DNA of 64,000 nucleotides from Paludibaculum sp. Its GTDB lineage: Bacteria > Acidobacteriota > Terriglobia > Bryobacterales > Bryobacteraceae. This document shows, piece after piece, positions 1 to 9,123 of the stretch; the first letter of the stretch is position 1, and every line of letters starts with the position of its first letter. Location: positions 186,001-250,000 of the forward strand of contig JARKQJ010000218.1 of assembly GCA_029973955.1 (NCBI GenBank), read 5' to 3'. The notes below the pieces were generated by a model that had not been told where the DNA came from, made no database searches, and saw only the letters and a program-made list of their open reading frames with translations. The position numbers were made by a program, and so were the translations under genes.

Positions 1-1010
1 AGCATGCAGTCGCCGTAGGAGAAAAAGCGGTAGCGCTGGGCGACGGCGAAGTCGTAGGCGGCGCGGATGAGTTCCTTCCCGGCGAAGGCGCTGACGAGGA
101 GGAGGAGGCTCGACTTCGGGAGGTGGAAGTTGGTGAGCATGGCGTCGACGGCGCGGAATTGGTAGCCGGGGTAGATGAAGATGTCGGTTTCGCCGGCGGT
201 TTCGGTGAAGGGGCCGCGGAGGGCGGCGGACTCGAGGGTGCGCACGGTGGTGGTGCCGACGGCGATGCGGCGCTGGGCGGATTGGAGAGCGCTGGCGGCA
301 TCGGAAGAGATGGAGAAAGACTCGGTGTGGAGGTGGTTCTCTTCGACGGTGTCGTTGGTGAGGGGCTGGAAGGTGCCGAGGCCAACGTGGAGAGTGATGC
401 GGGCGATGCTGGCGCCGGTGGCGGAACAGGCGTCGAGAACTTCGGGTGTGAAGTGGAGGCCGGCGGTGGGCGCGGCGACGGAGCCGGACTGGTTGGCGAA
501 GACGGTCTGATAGCGTTCGCGGTCAGCGGGCTGGTCGAGGCGGTGGATGTAAGGGGGGAGGGGGATGTGCCCGGCGGCCTCCAGTTCCTGGTCGAGATCG
601 GTGGAACATTCGAGGCGCACCAGGCGCTCGCCGCGGATGCGGGTTTCCAGGACTTCGGCGGCGAGGCCGGGGGTAATGCGGATACGCGCGCCCTCGTGGA
701 GGTGGCGTCCGGGGCGGACGAGGCCGGCCCAGAGGGTGCGTTCCGGGTTCTCGGGGCGCAAGAGGAAGAGTTCGACGGTGCGATCGACGCCTTCCTTGGT
801 GCCGAAGAGGCGGGCAGGGAAGACGCGGGTGTCGTTGAGGGCGAGGCAGTCGCCGGTCGAGAGGAAAGAAGGAAGATCGCGGAAGGAGCGGTCCTCGAAG
901 GTTCCGGAATCGCGGCGGACGATGAGCATGCGGGAGGCGGCGCGATCCGCGAGCGGCTCCTGCGCAATCAGTTCGTCCGGCAGATGATAATCAAATTCAG
1001 ACAGCAGCAT
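1..1010 (-). CDS. queA: S-adenosylmethionine:tRNA ribosyltransferase-isomerase (partial, C-terminus cut)
   Basis: QueA transfers and isomerises the ribosyl group of S-adenosylmethionine onto 7-aminomethyl-7-deazaguanine in tRNA, the step before queuosine. The minus-strand translation begins MLLSEFDYHLPDELIAQEPL, the family's standard opening. At the window edge it reads AYDFAVAQRYRFFSYGDCM, the standard QueA C-terminus, so only a few residues are missing. About 336 codons are present against a usual length near 340-350. The ATG at 1010-1008 is the only start that fits the conserved N-terminus. It is divergent from tsaD, another tRNA-modification gene, across 60 bp. The tandem queD-like genes near 44 kb may feed the same pathway, but they are far away and not linked as an operon. 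Confidence 0.93.
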   Translation of the reverse strand, partial: MLLSEFDYHLPDELIAQEPLADRAASRMLIVRRDSGTFEDRSFRDLPSFLSTGDCLALNDTRVFPARLFGTKEGVDRTVELFLLRPENPERTLWAGLVRPGRHLHEGARIRITPGLAAEVLETRIRGERLVRLECSTDLDQELEAAGHIPLPPYIHRLDQPADRERYQTVFANQSGSVAAPTAGLHFTPEVLDACSATGASIARITLHVGLGTFQPLTNDTVEENHLHTESFSISSDAASALQSAQRRIAVGTTTVRTLESAALRGPFTETAGETDIFIYPGYQFRAVDAMLTNFHLPKSSLLLLVSAFAGKELIRAAYDFAVAQRYRFFSYGDCM

Positions 1011-1070
1011 TGCTAGACCAAGCGAAGCGGAAATAGCCCCGCTGCGAATACTATACCCATTTGGGGACAC

Positions 1071-2153
1071 ATGGCGCTAATCCTAGGGATCGAAAGTTCG
1101 TGCGACGAGACGGCGGCGGCGGTGGTGAGCCGGGAAGGAGAGGTGCTTTCGAGCGTGGTGGCGTCGCAGATAGAGACGCATGGAAAGTACGGTGGCGTGG
1201 TGCCGGAGCTGGCGTCACGAGAGCATTTGCGGTCGATTGTGCCGGTGGTGCGGGGGGCGATGGAAGAGGCGGGCGTGACGTGGCGGGAGTTGTCGGCTAT
1301 AGCGGTAACTTCGGGGCCGGGACTGGTGGGGTCGTTGCTGGTAGGTTTGACGTATGCGAAGGCACTGAGCGTGGTGCGGGGGTTGCCGCTGATCGGCGTG
1401 AATCACATTGAAGGACACATCCATGCGGTGGTGCTGGAGGTAAAGCGCACGGGCGGGGAGATTGAGCTGCCGGCGCTGGCGCTGGTGGCGAGCGGCGGGC
1501 ATACGCACCTGTTCGAGTTCCTGGAAGCGGGGCGTTACCGATTACTGGGGAAGACGCGCGACGATGCGGCGGGCGAGGCCTACGACAAGGTGGCGAAGCT
1601 GCTGGGGTTTGGCTATCCGGGAGGGCCGGTGCTGGACATGCTGGCGCCGTATGGCGATGCGGACGGGGTGCGGCTGCCGATGTCGAAGATGAAGGGCAAC
1701 GCGCTGGACTTCAGCTTCAGCGGATTGAAGACGGCGATGCTGAGGTGGACGCAGGGCCGTGAGATGGAGGGGGAGATTGTGGCGCGGCGGGCGGTGCAGA
1801 AGCTGCACGGGCGGGTGACGCTGGAGCAGTGGCTGGAGGTGACACCGCAGGAGACGCTGGATGCGGTGGCGGCGTTTCAGCAGGTGGTGGTGGAAGAGTT
1901 GTTGAGGAGGGTGGAGAGGGCCGTGGAGGAGACCGGGGCGCGGAGTGTGATTGTGGCGGGCGGGGTGGCGTGCAACGCGGGCTTGAGGTCTGCGGCGCAC
2001 AGCGGGCGAGTGTCGTGTCCCGTGTACTTCCCTACGGTGCATCTCTCGACGGACAACGCGGCGATGATTGCGGCGGCGGCGTGGCCGAAGTTTGAACGAG
2101 GCGAGTTCGACGACCTCACCCTGAAGGCGCAGGCGAACCTGAGCCTGGCATAG
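1071..2153 (+). CDS. tsaD: tRNA N6-adenosine threonylcarbamoyltransferase TsaD
   Basis: TsaD (Gcp/YgjD/Kae1 family) transfers the threonylcarbamoyl group to A37 of ANN-decoding tRNAs in the cytoplasm, working with TsaB, TsaC and TsaE. The 360-residue length is normal for bacteria. The ASKHA-fold opening LGIESSCDETAAAVV is at residues 5-19, and the metal-binding HIEGH motif sits at residues 112-116 (His112, His116). A glycine-rich ASGGHTHLF segment follows. An AT-rich stretch at about 1049-1057 could be a -10 element with a short leader, but I see no convincing -35. The next gene starts 27 bp downstream on the same strand and may be co-transcribed. Confidence 0.96.
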   Translation: MALILGIESSCDETAAAVVSREGEVLSSVVASQIETHGKYGGVVPELASREHLRSIVPVVRGAMEEAGVTWRELSAIAVTSGPGLVGSLLVGLTYAKALSVVRGLPLIGVNHIEGHIHAVVLEVKRTGGEIELPALALVASGGHTHLFEFLEAGRYRLLGKTRDDAAGEAYDKVAKLLGFGYPGGPVLDMLAPYGDADGVRLPMSKMKGNALDFSFSGLKTAMLRWTQGREMEGEIVARRAVQKLHGRVTLEQWLEVTPQETLDAVAAFQQVVVEELLRRVERAVEETGARSVIVAGGVACNAGLRSAAHSGRVSCPVYFPTVHLSTDNAAMIAAAAWPKFERGEFDDLTLKAQANLSLA

Positions 2154-2180
2154 AATCGTTGGATCGAAGGAGCAAGAGCG

Positions 2181-4124
2181 ATGCGCTGGATGGCATTGAT
2201 GGGTGTGTTGTGCCTGCCGCTGCTGGGCGAGGTGACGAATGTGCAGGTAGTGGACCGCAGCGACGTGCTGGGGGGAAAGGCGTGGGGAACGGCGGGGCCG
2301 TATGAGCGGATTGTAGCGAAGGCGCATTTTGCGGTGGATCCGAGGCTGCGGCAGAACCAGTTGATCCGGGATCTGGAACTGGCGCCGAAGAACGAGAATG
2401 GGTTGGTGGAGTTCACGGCGGACCTGTATGTGCTGAAGCCGCGAGATCCGGCGAAGGGGAATGGGACGATGCTGTTTGAGGTGTCGAACCGGGGCGGGAA
2501 GGGGATGCTGGCGCGATTCATGTATGCGAAGGGGTCACTGGACCCGACGACGGCGGAGGAGTTTGGGGATGGTTGGCTGCTGGAGCAGGGCTATACGCTG
2601 GTGTGGCTGGGGTGGCAGTGGGATGTGCCGGCGGAGAATGCGAAGCTGCTGCGGTTGGATGCGCCGGTGATCCAGGGGAAGCAGGGAGTAGTGCGGGCGG
2701 AGTTGATTCCGGAAGCGCTAGTGAAGCGGATGGAGGTGGCGGACCGGGGGCACGTGCCGTATGCGGCGGTAGCCGGAGCGCCCGCGACGTTGACGGTGCG
2801 GGATTGGACGTTGGGGCGGAGGAAGGCGATTCCGGCGGCGCAGTGGAAGTGGACGGCGGAGCGCACGGCGATCGAGATGGCGGCGGGGTTCCAGCCGGGG
2901 TTGATCTACGAACTGGTGTATCAGGCGGAGAATCCCAGGCTGGCCGGAGCGGGATTGGCGGCGGTGCGGGACATCGTCTCGTTCTTCAAATACACGAAGA
3001 ACGGTGTGACGCTGCTGGGGGACCAGCCGCGGTTCATCAAGAGGTCGATCGGATTCGGGATCTCGCAGAGCGGGCGGTTGCTGCGGACGTTTCTGTATTA
3101 CGGGATGAACGAAGACGAGGCGGGGCGGAAGGTGTTCGACGGAGTGTGGGCGGATGTGGGCGGTGCGGGGCGGGGAAGCTTCAATCACCGATTCGCGCAG
3201 GCATCGAGGGATGGGTACGCGCATGCGAACACGCTGTATCAGACGGACCTGTTTCCCTTCTCGGATGTGCCGCAGCCGGCGCCGGGCAAGGAGGAGAACG
3301 ATGGGTTGCTGATGCGGGTGAGCGAGAAGGCGATGCCGCGGATCTTTTACACGAACGGGTCGTGGGAGTATTGGAATCGCTGCGCGGCGCTGGTGCACAC
3401 GGACGGCGCGGGTGAGCTGGACGTGCCGCTGGGGCCGTCGACGCGGCTGTATTTCGTGGCGGGGTCGCAGCATGGGCCGGGACAGTTGCCGCGGAAGGCG
3501 AAGGAGGCGGCGCAGTGGACGAATCCGAACGAGACGCGTCCGCTGCAGCGGGCGCTGCTGGCGGCGATGCAGGAGTGGGTGAAAGAGGGCAAGGAGCCGC
3601 CGCGTTCGGTATATCCGTTGATTGCTGAAGAGGAGCTGGTGCCGCTGAAGAAGGTGAAGTGGCCGAAGGCGGCCGGGGTGGCGCTGCCGGAGAATCCGAA
3701 GCAGGCGTATCTGCTGGACTACGGGGCTGAGTTTGAAACGAAGGGGATTGTCACGATCGAGCCGCCGAAGGTGAAGGGGCGGTTCGCGGTGCTGCTGCCG
3801 CAGGTGGACGCGGACGGGATCGATCTGGGCGGGGTGCGGATGCCGGTGGTGGCGGCGCCGTTGGGGCGGTTTACGGGTTGGAACATGCGGAGCGTGGAGG
3901 CGGGCGGGGTGAAGCAGATGGCTCCGACGCTGGGGTCGTTCTTTGCATTTCCGAAGGCTGAGGTGGCGCGGAGGTACGGGTCGAAGGACGGGTATCTGAA
4001 GCGGGTGGGCGAGGAGACGGACAAGCTGGTGAAGCGGCGGTTCCTGCTGGAGAGAGATCGGGAGCGGGTGCTGCAGCATGCGGCGGGGTTGTGGGATTGG
4101 GTGGAAAAGAGCGAGGGACGGTAA
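2181..4124 (+). CDS. secreted alpha/beta hydrolase domain protein (Abhydrolase_10-like)
   Basis: A 647-residue protein with a short hydrophobic N-terminus ending near LLGEVTN, suggesting Sec export. The body resembles the large alpha/beta hydrolase-domain proteins of Acidobacteria (pfam Abhydrolase_10 type). A serine-nucleophile-like motif GFGISQSGRLLRTFL lies near residues 291-305. Substrate is unknown; such proteins are annotated only as hydrolases or esterases. A GGAG ribosome-binding site lies just before the ATG at 2181. Codon use is strongly G-ending, as in neighbouring genes. It follows tsaD by 27 bp and is followed 11 bp later by the Mrp gene, so the three may form one transcript despite unrelated roles. 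Assignment is by overall resemblance only. Confidence 0.75.
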   Translation: MRWMALMGVLCLPLLGEVTNVQVVDRSDVLGGKAWGTAGPYERIVAKAHFAVDPRLRQNQLIRDLELAPKNENGLVEFTADLYVLKPRDPAKGNGTMLFEVSNRGGKGMLARFMYAKGSLDPTTAEEFGDGWLLEQGYTLVWLGWQWDVPAENAKLLRLDAPVIQGKQGVVRAELIPEALVKRMEVADRGHVPYAAVAGAPATLTVRDWTLGRRKAIPAAQWKWTAERTAIEMAAGFQPGLIYELVYQAENPRLAGAGLAAVRDIVSFFKYTKNGVTLLGDQPRFIKRSIGFGISQSGRLLRTFLYYGMNEDEAGRKVFDGVWADVGGAGRGSFNHRFAQASRDGYAHANTLYQTDLFPFSDVPQPAPGKEENDGLLMRVSEKAMPRIFYTNGSWEYWNRCAALVHTDGAGELDVPLGPSTRLYFVAGSQHGPGQLPRKAKEAAQWTNPNETRPLQRALLAAMQEWVKEGKEPPRSVYPLIAEEELVPLKKVKWPKAAGVALPENPKQAYLLDYGAEFETKGIVTIEPPKVKGRFAVLLPQVDADGIDLGGVRMPVVAAPLGRFTGWNMRSVEAGGVKQMAPTLGSFFAFPKAEVARRYGSKDGYLKRVGEETDKLVKRRFLLERDRERVLQHAAGLWDWVEKSEGR

Positions 4125-4135
4125 ACTGGATTGCT

Positions 4136-4963
4136 ATGGGTGCACCTCCACAGATGGAACCGCCGAAGCAGCCGATTGAAGGCGTGAAGAACCTGGTGAC
4201 GATCGGATCGGGCAAAGGGGGCGTGGGCAAGACCACTGTCTCAGTGAACCTGGCGATCGCGCTGGCGAAACTGGGGCAGAAGGTAGGCTTGCTGGACGCC
4301 GACGTGTATGGGCCGAATGTGCCGCTGATGATGGGCATCCGGGACACGCCGTACGCGATTGAGAACCGGATTCAGCCGCTGGAGCAGCATGGCGTGAAGC
4401 TGATGTCGATGGGGTTTCTGAATCCCGGGGACAAGCCGCTGATCTGGCGCGGGCCGATGCTGCACAGCGTGATGCAGCAGTTCATCCGGCAGGTGGAGTG
4501 GGGCGAGCTGGATTACCTGCTGGTGGACCTGCCGCCGGGCACGGGCGACGTGGCGCTAAGCCTGATTCAGACGGCGCCGATTACGGGGGCGGTGGTGGTG
4601 AGCACGCCTTCTGAAGTGGCGCTGGAAGACGGGCGGAAGGCCGTGCTGATGTTCCAGCAGGTGAAGGTGGAGCTGCTGGGGATCGTGGAAAACATGAGCT
4701 ACCTGGTTGTTCCGGAGACGGGGCAGAAGGTGGACATCTTCGGGCAGGGCGGCGGACGGCGGACGGCGGAGGCGATGGATGTGCCGTTTCTGGGCGAACT
4801 GCCGTTGAATCCGCAGGTGAGGATCGGCGGAGATTCGGGGCGGCCGGTGGCGCTGCTGGGGGAAGAGGATCCGAGCAGCGCTCCGTTTTACGAGATGGCG
4901 AGGGCATTGATGGCGCGATGCGGCGGGAAGCGAAACGCGCCGACGTTTTCGGTGGAGGATTGA
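4136..4963 (+). CDS. mrp: Mrp/NBP35-family P-loop ATPase (iron-sulfur carrier type)
   Basis: Mrp/ApbC proteins are cytosolic P-loop ATPases that carry and insert Fe-S clusters. The protein has 275 residues from the ATG at 4136. It shows the deviant Walker A GKGGVGKTT at residues 26-34, then LLDADVYGPNVP and LLVDLPPGTGDVAL. The N-terminal DUF59 domain of longer Mrp proteins is absent. After VENMSYL the sequence reads VVPETGQ, where E. coli and Salmonella Mrp/ApbC carry a CxxC Fe-S motif, so cluster binding by that motif is not possible here. The only other cysteine nearby is in RCGGKR close to the C-terminus. A start 45 nt upstream would overlap the preceding gene and is less likely. Confidence 0.88.
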   Translation: MGAPPQMEPPKQPIEGVKNLVTIGSGKGGVGKTTVSVNLAIALAKLGQKVGLLDADVYGPNVPLMMGIRDTPYAIENRIQPLEQHGVKLMSMGFLNPGDKPLIWRGPMLHSVMQQFIRQVEWGELDYLLVDLPPGTGDVALSLIQTAPITGAVVVSTPSEVALEDGRKAVLMFQQVKVELLGIVENMSYLVVPETGQKVDIFGQGGGRRTAEAMDVPFLGELPLNPQVRIGGDSGRPVALLGEEDPSSAPFYEMARALMARCGGKRNAPTFSVED

Positions 4964-5012
4964 GCGGAAGGCAGAGGCCGCGGCGGGCGGGGTAGAAAAA
5001 CCGGGCGCGGGG

Positions 5013-5038
5013 TGGAGCAGGCCTGGCGGCCTGCTCCA
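5013..5038. terminator. bidirectional hairpin between mrp and secDF
   Basis: A perfect 11-bp inverted repeat (5013-5023 pairs with 5028-5038) with a TGGC loop lies between the converging ends of the Mrp gene and secDF. There is no long T-run on either side, so classic intrinsic termination is uncertain. Position and symmetry fit a shared terminator or a REP-like palindrome. Confidence 0.6.
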
Positions 5039-5069
5039 TTCAGGCGCGGGTTGTGAGGACGCGGGCAGC

Positions 5070-7862
5070 CTAGGCCGCTTGGGCCACGGACTGCGCTTCC
5101 TTGCGTTGATGCCAGAGGACCAGGAGGGCGCTGGCTACGAAGATCGACGAATACGTTCCGACGATGATGCCGGCCAGGAGGGCGAAGGCGATGCCGTTGA
5201 GGACCTCTCCGCCGAGGAAGTAGAGGGCGAGGCAGGCCAGCAGCGTGGGCCCGGCGGTGAGCAGGGTGCGGCTGAGGGTCTGGTTGATGGACTGATTGAC
5301 GAGGTCCATGAAGTCGCCGCGGCCGGCGCGGGCGCCCTGGTTTTCACGGACACGGTCGAAGACGACAATCTTGTCGTTCATCGAGTAGCCGATGAGGGTG
5401 AGGAGGGCGGCGATGATGTTGAGATCGATCTCGCGGCCGGTGAGGGCGAAGAGGCCGACGGTGATCACCACGTCGTGGACGGTGGCGATGACGGCGGCGA
5501 CGCCGGAGATGAGCTTGAAGCGGTAGGCGATGTAGAGGAGCATGCCGCCCAGCGCGCCCAGGGTGGCGAGCAGGGCCTGGCGGCGGAGCTGTTCACCGGC
5601 GCGCGGGCCGACCATCTCGACGGAGCGGATGTTGAACTTGCTCATGCCGGCTTCGGCCTTGATGGTTTCGAGGACCTGCGGGGTGACGCCTTCGATGCGG
5701 CTGAGTTCGTCGTAGCCGCTGATGATGCCGCTCTTTTCGCGGTCGCGGTACTGGAGGATGCGGGCGGTGAGGGCGTTCCACTGTTCTGAGTTGAGTGGCA
5801 CGCCGTTGCGCATGCCGGCGGTTTCGAAGCGTTCGGCGAGCTGGCGGTGGGGGGAGTTGTTGAGATCGAGCTTGCCGCCGAGGCTGCCGTACTTTTCTTC
5901 GAGGGTCTTGCGGATGCCTTCGCGGGTGCGCTCGAGCTGTGCTTCGTCGGCGAGGCCGGAGCCGATGATGAATTCGCCACCGTGCTGGACTTCCTGGACG
6001 GAGATCTCGCCGGGGATGTGGGCCGACAGAGTGGAGCGGAGTTCGTCGATGGAGGGTTTGGGCTCGAACTTGACGTAGGTGAGCGTGCCGCCGCGGAAGT
6101 CGAGACCGTAGGTGACGCCCTTGGTGGCGACGAGGGCGACGCTGGCGAGGATGGCCAGGAGGGAGAGTCCGAGCGCGAGGTTGCGCTTGCTCATGAAGGC
6201 GATGTTGGTGGCGCTGAACAGCTCGCCGTGGCTGGTGGGCCAGATGCTGAGCTTCTGCAGGCGGGGATTGCGGAAGATGTGCCAGTCGAAGATAGCGCGG
6301 GAGACGAAGACGGCGGTGAAGAGGTTGGCGACGAGGCCGATGACGAGGGTCACGGCGAAGCCGCGCACGGGGCCGGTTCCGAAGAGGAAGAGGAAGAGGC
6401 TGGCGACGACGGTGGTGACGTGGGTGTCGAGGATGGTGACGAAGGCGCGCTGGAAGCCGGCGCCGATGGCGACGGAGACGGCCTTGCCGTTGGACATCTC
6501 CTCCTTGATGCGCTCAAAGATGAGCACGTTGGAATCGACGGCCATGCCGATGGAGAGGACGAGGCCGGCGATGCCGGGCAGGGTCCAGGTGGCGTCGATG
6601 TAGCTGAGGGCGGCTACGGTGATGAGGGTATTGAGCATGAGGGCGACGACGGCATTGAGGCCGGCGCCGCGGTAGTAGAGGACCATGGAGGCGATGACGA
6701 GAGCGAGGCCGACGAGGCCGGCGGTGATGCCGCGGTGGATGGAGTCCGCGCCGAGGGAGGGGCCGACGACGCGCTCTTCGATCACCTTGATGCCGGCGGG
6801 GAGAGCGCCGGCGCGGAGGTTGAGGGCGAGGTCGCTGGCCTCTTCCTGATTGGCGGCGCCGGTGATGCGGCCCTGGTCGGAGATCTGGGAGTTGATACGG
6901 GGGGCGCTGAGCACCTGGTTGTCGAGGACGATGGCGAGGCGGTTGCCGACGTTGGCGGCGGTGAAGCGCGAGAAACGGTCGGCAGCGTCCTGGGCGAGGA
7001 CGAAGGAGGTTTCCCAGCCGGTGCCCTCTTCACCCGTCTGTGGGCGGGCGTCGCGAAGATCGCGGCCGGTGACGACCGGCGAGCGGGCCACGAGCCACCA
7101 GCCGGTGCCTTCACCGGAGCGCGGCTTGCCGGGGACGAGGCGCGAGTTGAGCGGGAGGATGCCGCCGAGCTCGGCCAGGGCGGACTCCTGGGAAGCGTAG
7201 GGGCCGCCTTTGACTTCAGTGAGTTCGAGCATGGCGGCGGTCTGGAGGATGTTCCTGACGCGGGCGGGGTCGTCGACGCCGGGCAGTTGGACGAGGACCT
7301 CGGCCTGCGAGTCCGCGCCACCGCGCTGCTGGACGCTGGCTTCGGCGACGCCGAGGGCGTTCACTTTGCGGTCGAGGGTCTGGATGGTCTGCTGGAGCGT
7401 CTCGTCGCGGAGGGCGAGGGCGGCAGTGGCGCGCATGGTGAGGCGGTAGTTGCCGGGGGAGGTGGGTTGCAGAGTCCAGGTATCGCCAACGGCTTCCTTG
7501 GTGACGCGCACGAAGTCGGCGTCCTTCGCGGTGGGGACGCCGTGAACGGTGATGGCGATGTTCTGGGCGTCGGCGATGGAGGCGGGATCGTTGCGGTCGA
7601 TGGAGGCGAAGGAGACCTGCGCCTTTTCGAGCTGCGGTTTGAGCCGGTCAATGAACTGGTCGGCTTCGGCCTTGAAGGCGTCCTGCACCTGGACCTGGAG
7701 GACCATGTGGCTGCCGCCCTTGAGGTCCAGGCCGAGGCGGATGCTGCGGTGGAAGTGATCGGCCAGTTCCTGGCCTGACCTTGGGAAGCCGGTGAAGGCG
7801 AGGATGCAGATGAGGACAATGGCGAGGATGGAAAGCCATTTCCAGCGAAGATTCGATGACAT
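5070..7862 (-). CDS. secDF: SecD-SecF fusion, protein translocase subunit
   Basis: SecDF sits in the inner membrane with SecYEG and uses the proton gradient to pull exported proteins outward. This 930-residue chain contains both halves. The SecD part has a first membrane helix at about residues 7-25, the P1 signature GLDLKGG at 44-50 and a block of six helices. The SecF part starts near residue 557 (MSKRNLALGLS) with its own GLDFRGG signature near 580. Separate secD and secF genes are more common in other bacteria; fusions occur in Bacillus and several other phyla. A HAMP membrane protein gene lies 3 bp upstream on the same strand, so the two are probably co-transcribed. Confidence 0.95.
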   Translation of the reverse strand: MSSNLRWKWLSILAIVLICILAFTGFPRSGQELADHFHRSIRLGLDLKGGSHMVLQVQVQDAFKAEADQFIDRLKPQLEKAQVSFASIDRNDPASIADAQNIAITVHGVPTAKDADFVRVTKEAVGDTWTLQPTSPGNYRLTMRATAALALRDETLQQTIQTLDRKVNALGVAEASVQQRGGADSQAEVLVQLPGVDDPARVRNILQTAAMLELTEVKGGPYASQESALAELGGILPLNSRLVPGKPRSGEGTGWWLVARSPVVTGRDLRDARPQTGEEGTGWETSFVLAQDAADRFSRFTAANVGNRLAIVLDNQVLSAPRINSQISDQGRITGAANQEEASDLALNLRAGALPAGIKVIEERVVGPSLGADSIHRGITAGLVGLALVIASMVLYYRGAGLNAVVALMLNTLITVAALSYIDATWTLPGIAGLVLSIGMAVDSNVLIFERIKEEMSNGKAVSVAIGAGFQRAFVTILDTHVTTVVASLFLFLFGTGPVRGFAVTLVIGLVANLFTAVFVSRAIFDWHIFRNPRLQKLSIWPTSHGELFSATNIAFMSKRNLALGLSLLAILASVALVATKGVTYGLDFRGGTLTYVKFEPKPSIDELRSTLSAHIPGEISVQEVQHGGEFIIGSGLADEAQLERTREGIRKTLEEKYGSLGGKLDLNNSPHRQLAERFETAGMRNGVPLNSEQWNALTARILQYRDREKSGIISGYDELSRIEGVTPQVLETIKAEAGMSKFNIRSVEMVGPRAGEQLRRQALLATLGALGGMLLYIAYRFKLISGVAAVIATVHDVVITVGLFALTGREIDLNIIAALLTLIGYSMNDKIVVFDRVRENQGARAGRGDFMDLVNQSINQTLSRTLLTAGPTLLACLALYFLGGEVLNGIAFALLAGIIVGTYSSIFVASALLVLWHQRKEAQSVAQAA

Positions 7863-7865
7863 GAG

Positions 7866-8609
7866 TTACCCCTGAGTGGATTCTTTGCGCACGGAGTTCG
7901 TGCCGGCGGTGGAGTCCGCCGTCTGGTGGTGAGAGCCGTGGTTGTGGTCAGCCGAGAAGGCAGAGAGTTCGCGGTCGAAGTCGGCCTCGAACTGGGATTC
8001 GAGTTGAGCGAGCCGGGCGTCGACGCGGGAGAGCGTGGCGGCGGCGCCGGCGGCGGTGGGATCGGTACTGGATTCGAGGCTGCGGGCGCAGCCGGAGACC
8101 TGGCCTCGCACGGAGGCGATGCCACGGACGAGGCGGTTTCCGATCAACGCGAGGGCGGAGAGCTTGGAGGAGGCGTTGATGGATTCGAAGGTGGATGTGA
8201 GCTGGCGGCCCAGGTCGTTGAAGGCCATGGTGAGTTCGCCGATTTCGTCATTGCGTTTGATGGGGAGGGCGGAGGTCCAGGTACCGCGGCCCATGATGTT
8301 GATCTGGTAGAGCAGGCGGCTGATGGGGCGGTAGATGACGCGGTACCAGACATAGTTGAGGATGGTGACGGCGATGATCAGCGTGCCGAGCGCGTGCCAG
8401 ATGCGCATGGTGGTGGTGGAGACGAACATCTGGGCGCGGGTATCCTGGAGCTTGCGCAGCGCGACCGTGTGATCGGCGGTCTCCTGGAGAATGGCTTCAT
8501 GCTGATCTAGGAGTGCGGCAGTCTGGGCGTAATTGAGCCATTCGGAGACGCCAAACAGAACGGTCACGACGATGGTGGTGATGAGGATCATCCTGACCCT
8601 TAAACTCAT
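7866..8609 (-). CDS. HAMP-domain inner-membrane protein without a kinase domain
   Basis: A 247-residue protein with membrane helices at about residues 7-25 and 69-91, a HAMP linker at about 92-145 (VIYRPISRLL ... NDEIGELTMAFNDLG), and a helical tail containing SSKLSALALIGNRLVRG. That tail resembles the dimerisation helix of histidine kinases, but the phospho-accepting His and the ATPase domain are absent. The start at 8609 is preceded by an AAAGGTAGG ribosome-binding site and gives a clean N-terminal helix. A longer open frame upstream lacks these features. The C-terminal 60 residues are polar and His-rich. Its position directly before secDF suggests co-transcription. Its function is unknown; it could sense or scaffold something at the membrane. 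Confidence 0.75.
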   Translation of the reverse strand: MSLRVRMILITTIVVTVLFGVSEWLNYAQTAALLDQHEAILQETADHTVALRKLQDTRAQMFVSTTTMRIWHALGTLIIAVTILNYVWYRVIYRPISRLLYQINIMGRGTWTSALPIKRNDEIGELTMAFNDLGRQLTSTFESINASSKLSALALIGNRLVRGIASVRGQVSGCARSLESSTDPTAAGAAATLSRVDARLAQLESQFEADFDRELSAFSADHNHGSHHQTADSTAGTNSVRKESTQG

Positions 8610-8722
8610 CGGGAAACCTACCTTTCTTGCGGGTGTATGGATGAATGAGAGAGTGGCTGCACCTGGGGGCGCGCGACACACGAGACATTGGGAGCAGTCA
8701 GGGGACTAGTTGTGGAAGGGTG

Positions 8723-9073
8723 CTAGGCGCGAGGAGGCGCGCGGCCGAAGGAGCAGCGGGCACAGAAGGAGAAGGAGGTGGCGCGAGAGGATGCCGCCAG
8801 TTGAGAGGAGGCGGCGAGGCCTTCCAACGACTGGAGCTCAAGTAAAAGAGCGCCGCTCTCGGCGTTGTGGCGTTGGGTGGGCCGTTTGGATACCAGGCTG
8901 ACGGGTGCGGCTTTCCCAGAGAGTGATTCCGGGGCGGAGTGCGACGCGAGGCCTTCCGGCTGGGTGGCGCGGATGGAAGCCGTGCCGGTCTGAGCGGAAG
9001 CCGAGCCGGCAAAAGAGACGGCGAGGATCGCCGCCAGTAAGCACAGTCGCCAGAGTTGGAGTTTCGCCCGCAC
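8723..9073 (-). CDS. small putative secreted protein, unknown function
   Basis: About 116 residues with a convincing signal peptide: positive start, then LCLLAAILAVSFAGSASAQT with an AxA-type cleavage site. The mature part has no recognisable domain and carries two cysteines near the end (FCARCSF). I chose the GTG at 9073; a TTG one codon earlier is also possible, and no ATG fits. It lies 113 bp upstream of the HAMP gene on the same strand. The composition of the last 40 residues is odd, so the gene could be degraded at its 3' end. Confidence 0.5.
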   Translation of the reverse strand: MRAKLQLWRLCLLAAILAVSFAGSASAQTGTASIRATQPEGLASHSAPESLSGKAAPVSLVSKRPTQRHNAESGALLLELQSLEGLAASSQLAASSRATSFSFCARCSFGRAPPRA

Positions 9074-9123
9074 CAAATTCCATTATAGGCGGTGGGGTGG
9101 GCTCGGCGGGGCTCAAGGAAGAG

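Noticed and set aside
2718..4079. 453-codon minus-strand frame
   Set aside because: Arg/His/Pro-rich antisense shadow of the secreted alpha/beta hydrolase.
5847..7778. 643-codon open frame on the plus strand
   Set aside because: It is the antisense shadow of secDF; composition is Gly/Glu/Asp-rich and low complexity, with no family resemblance.
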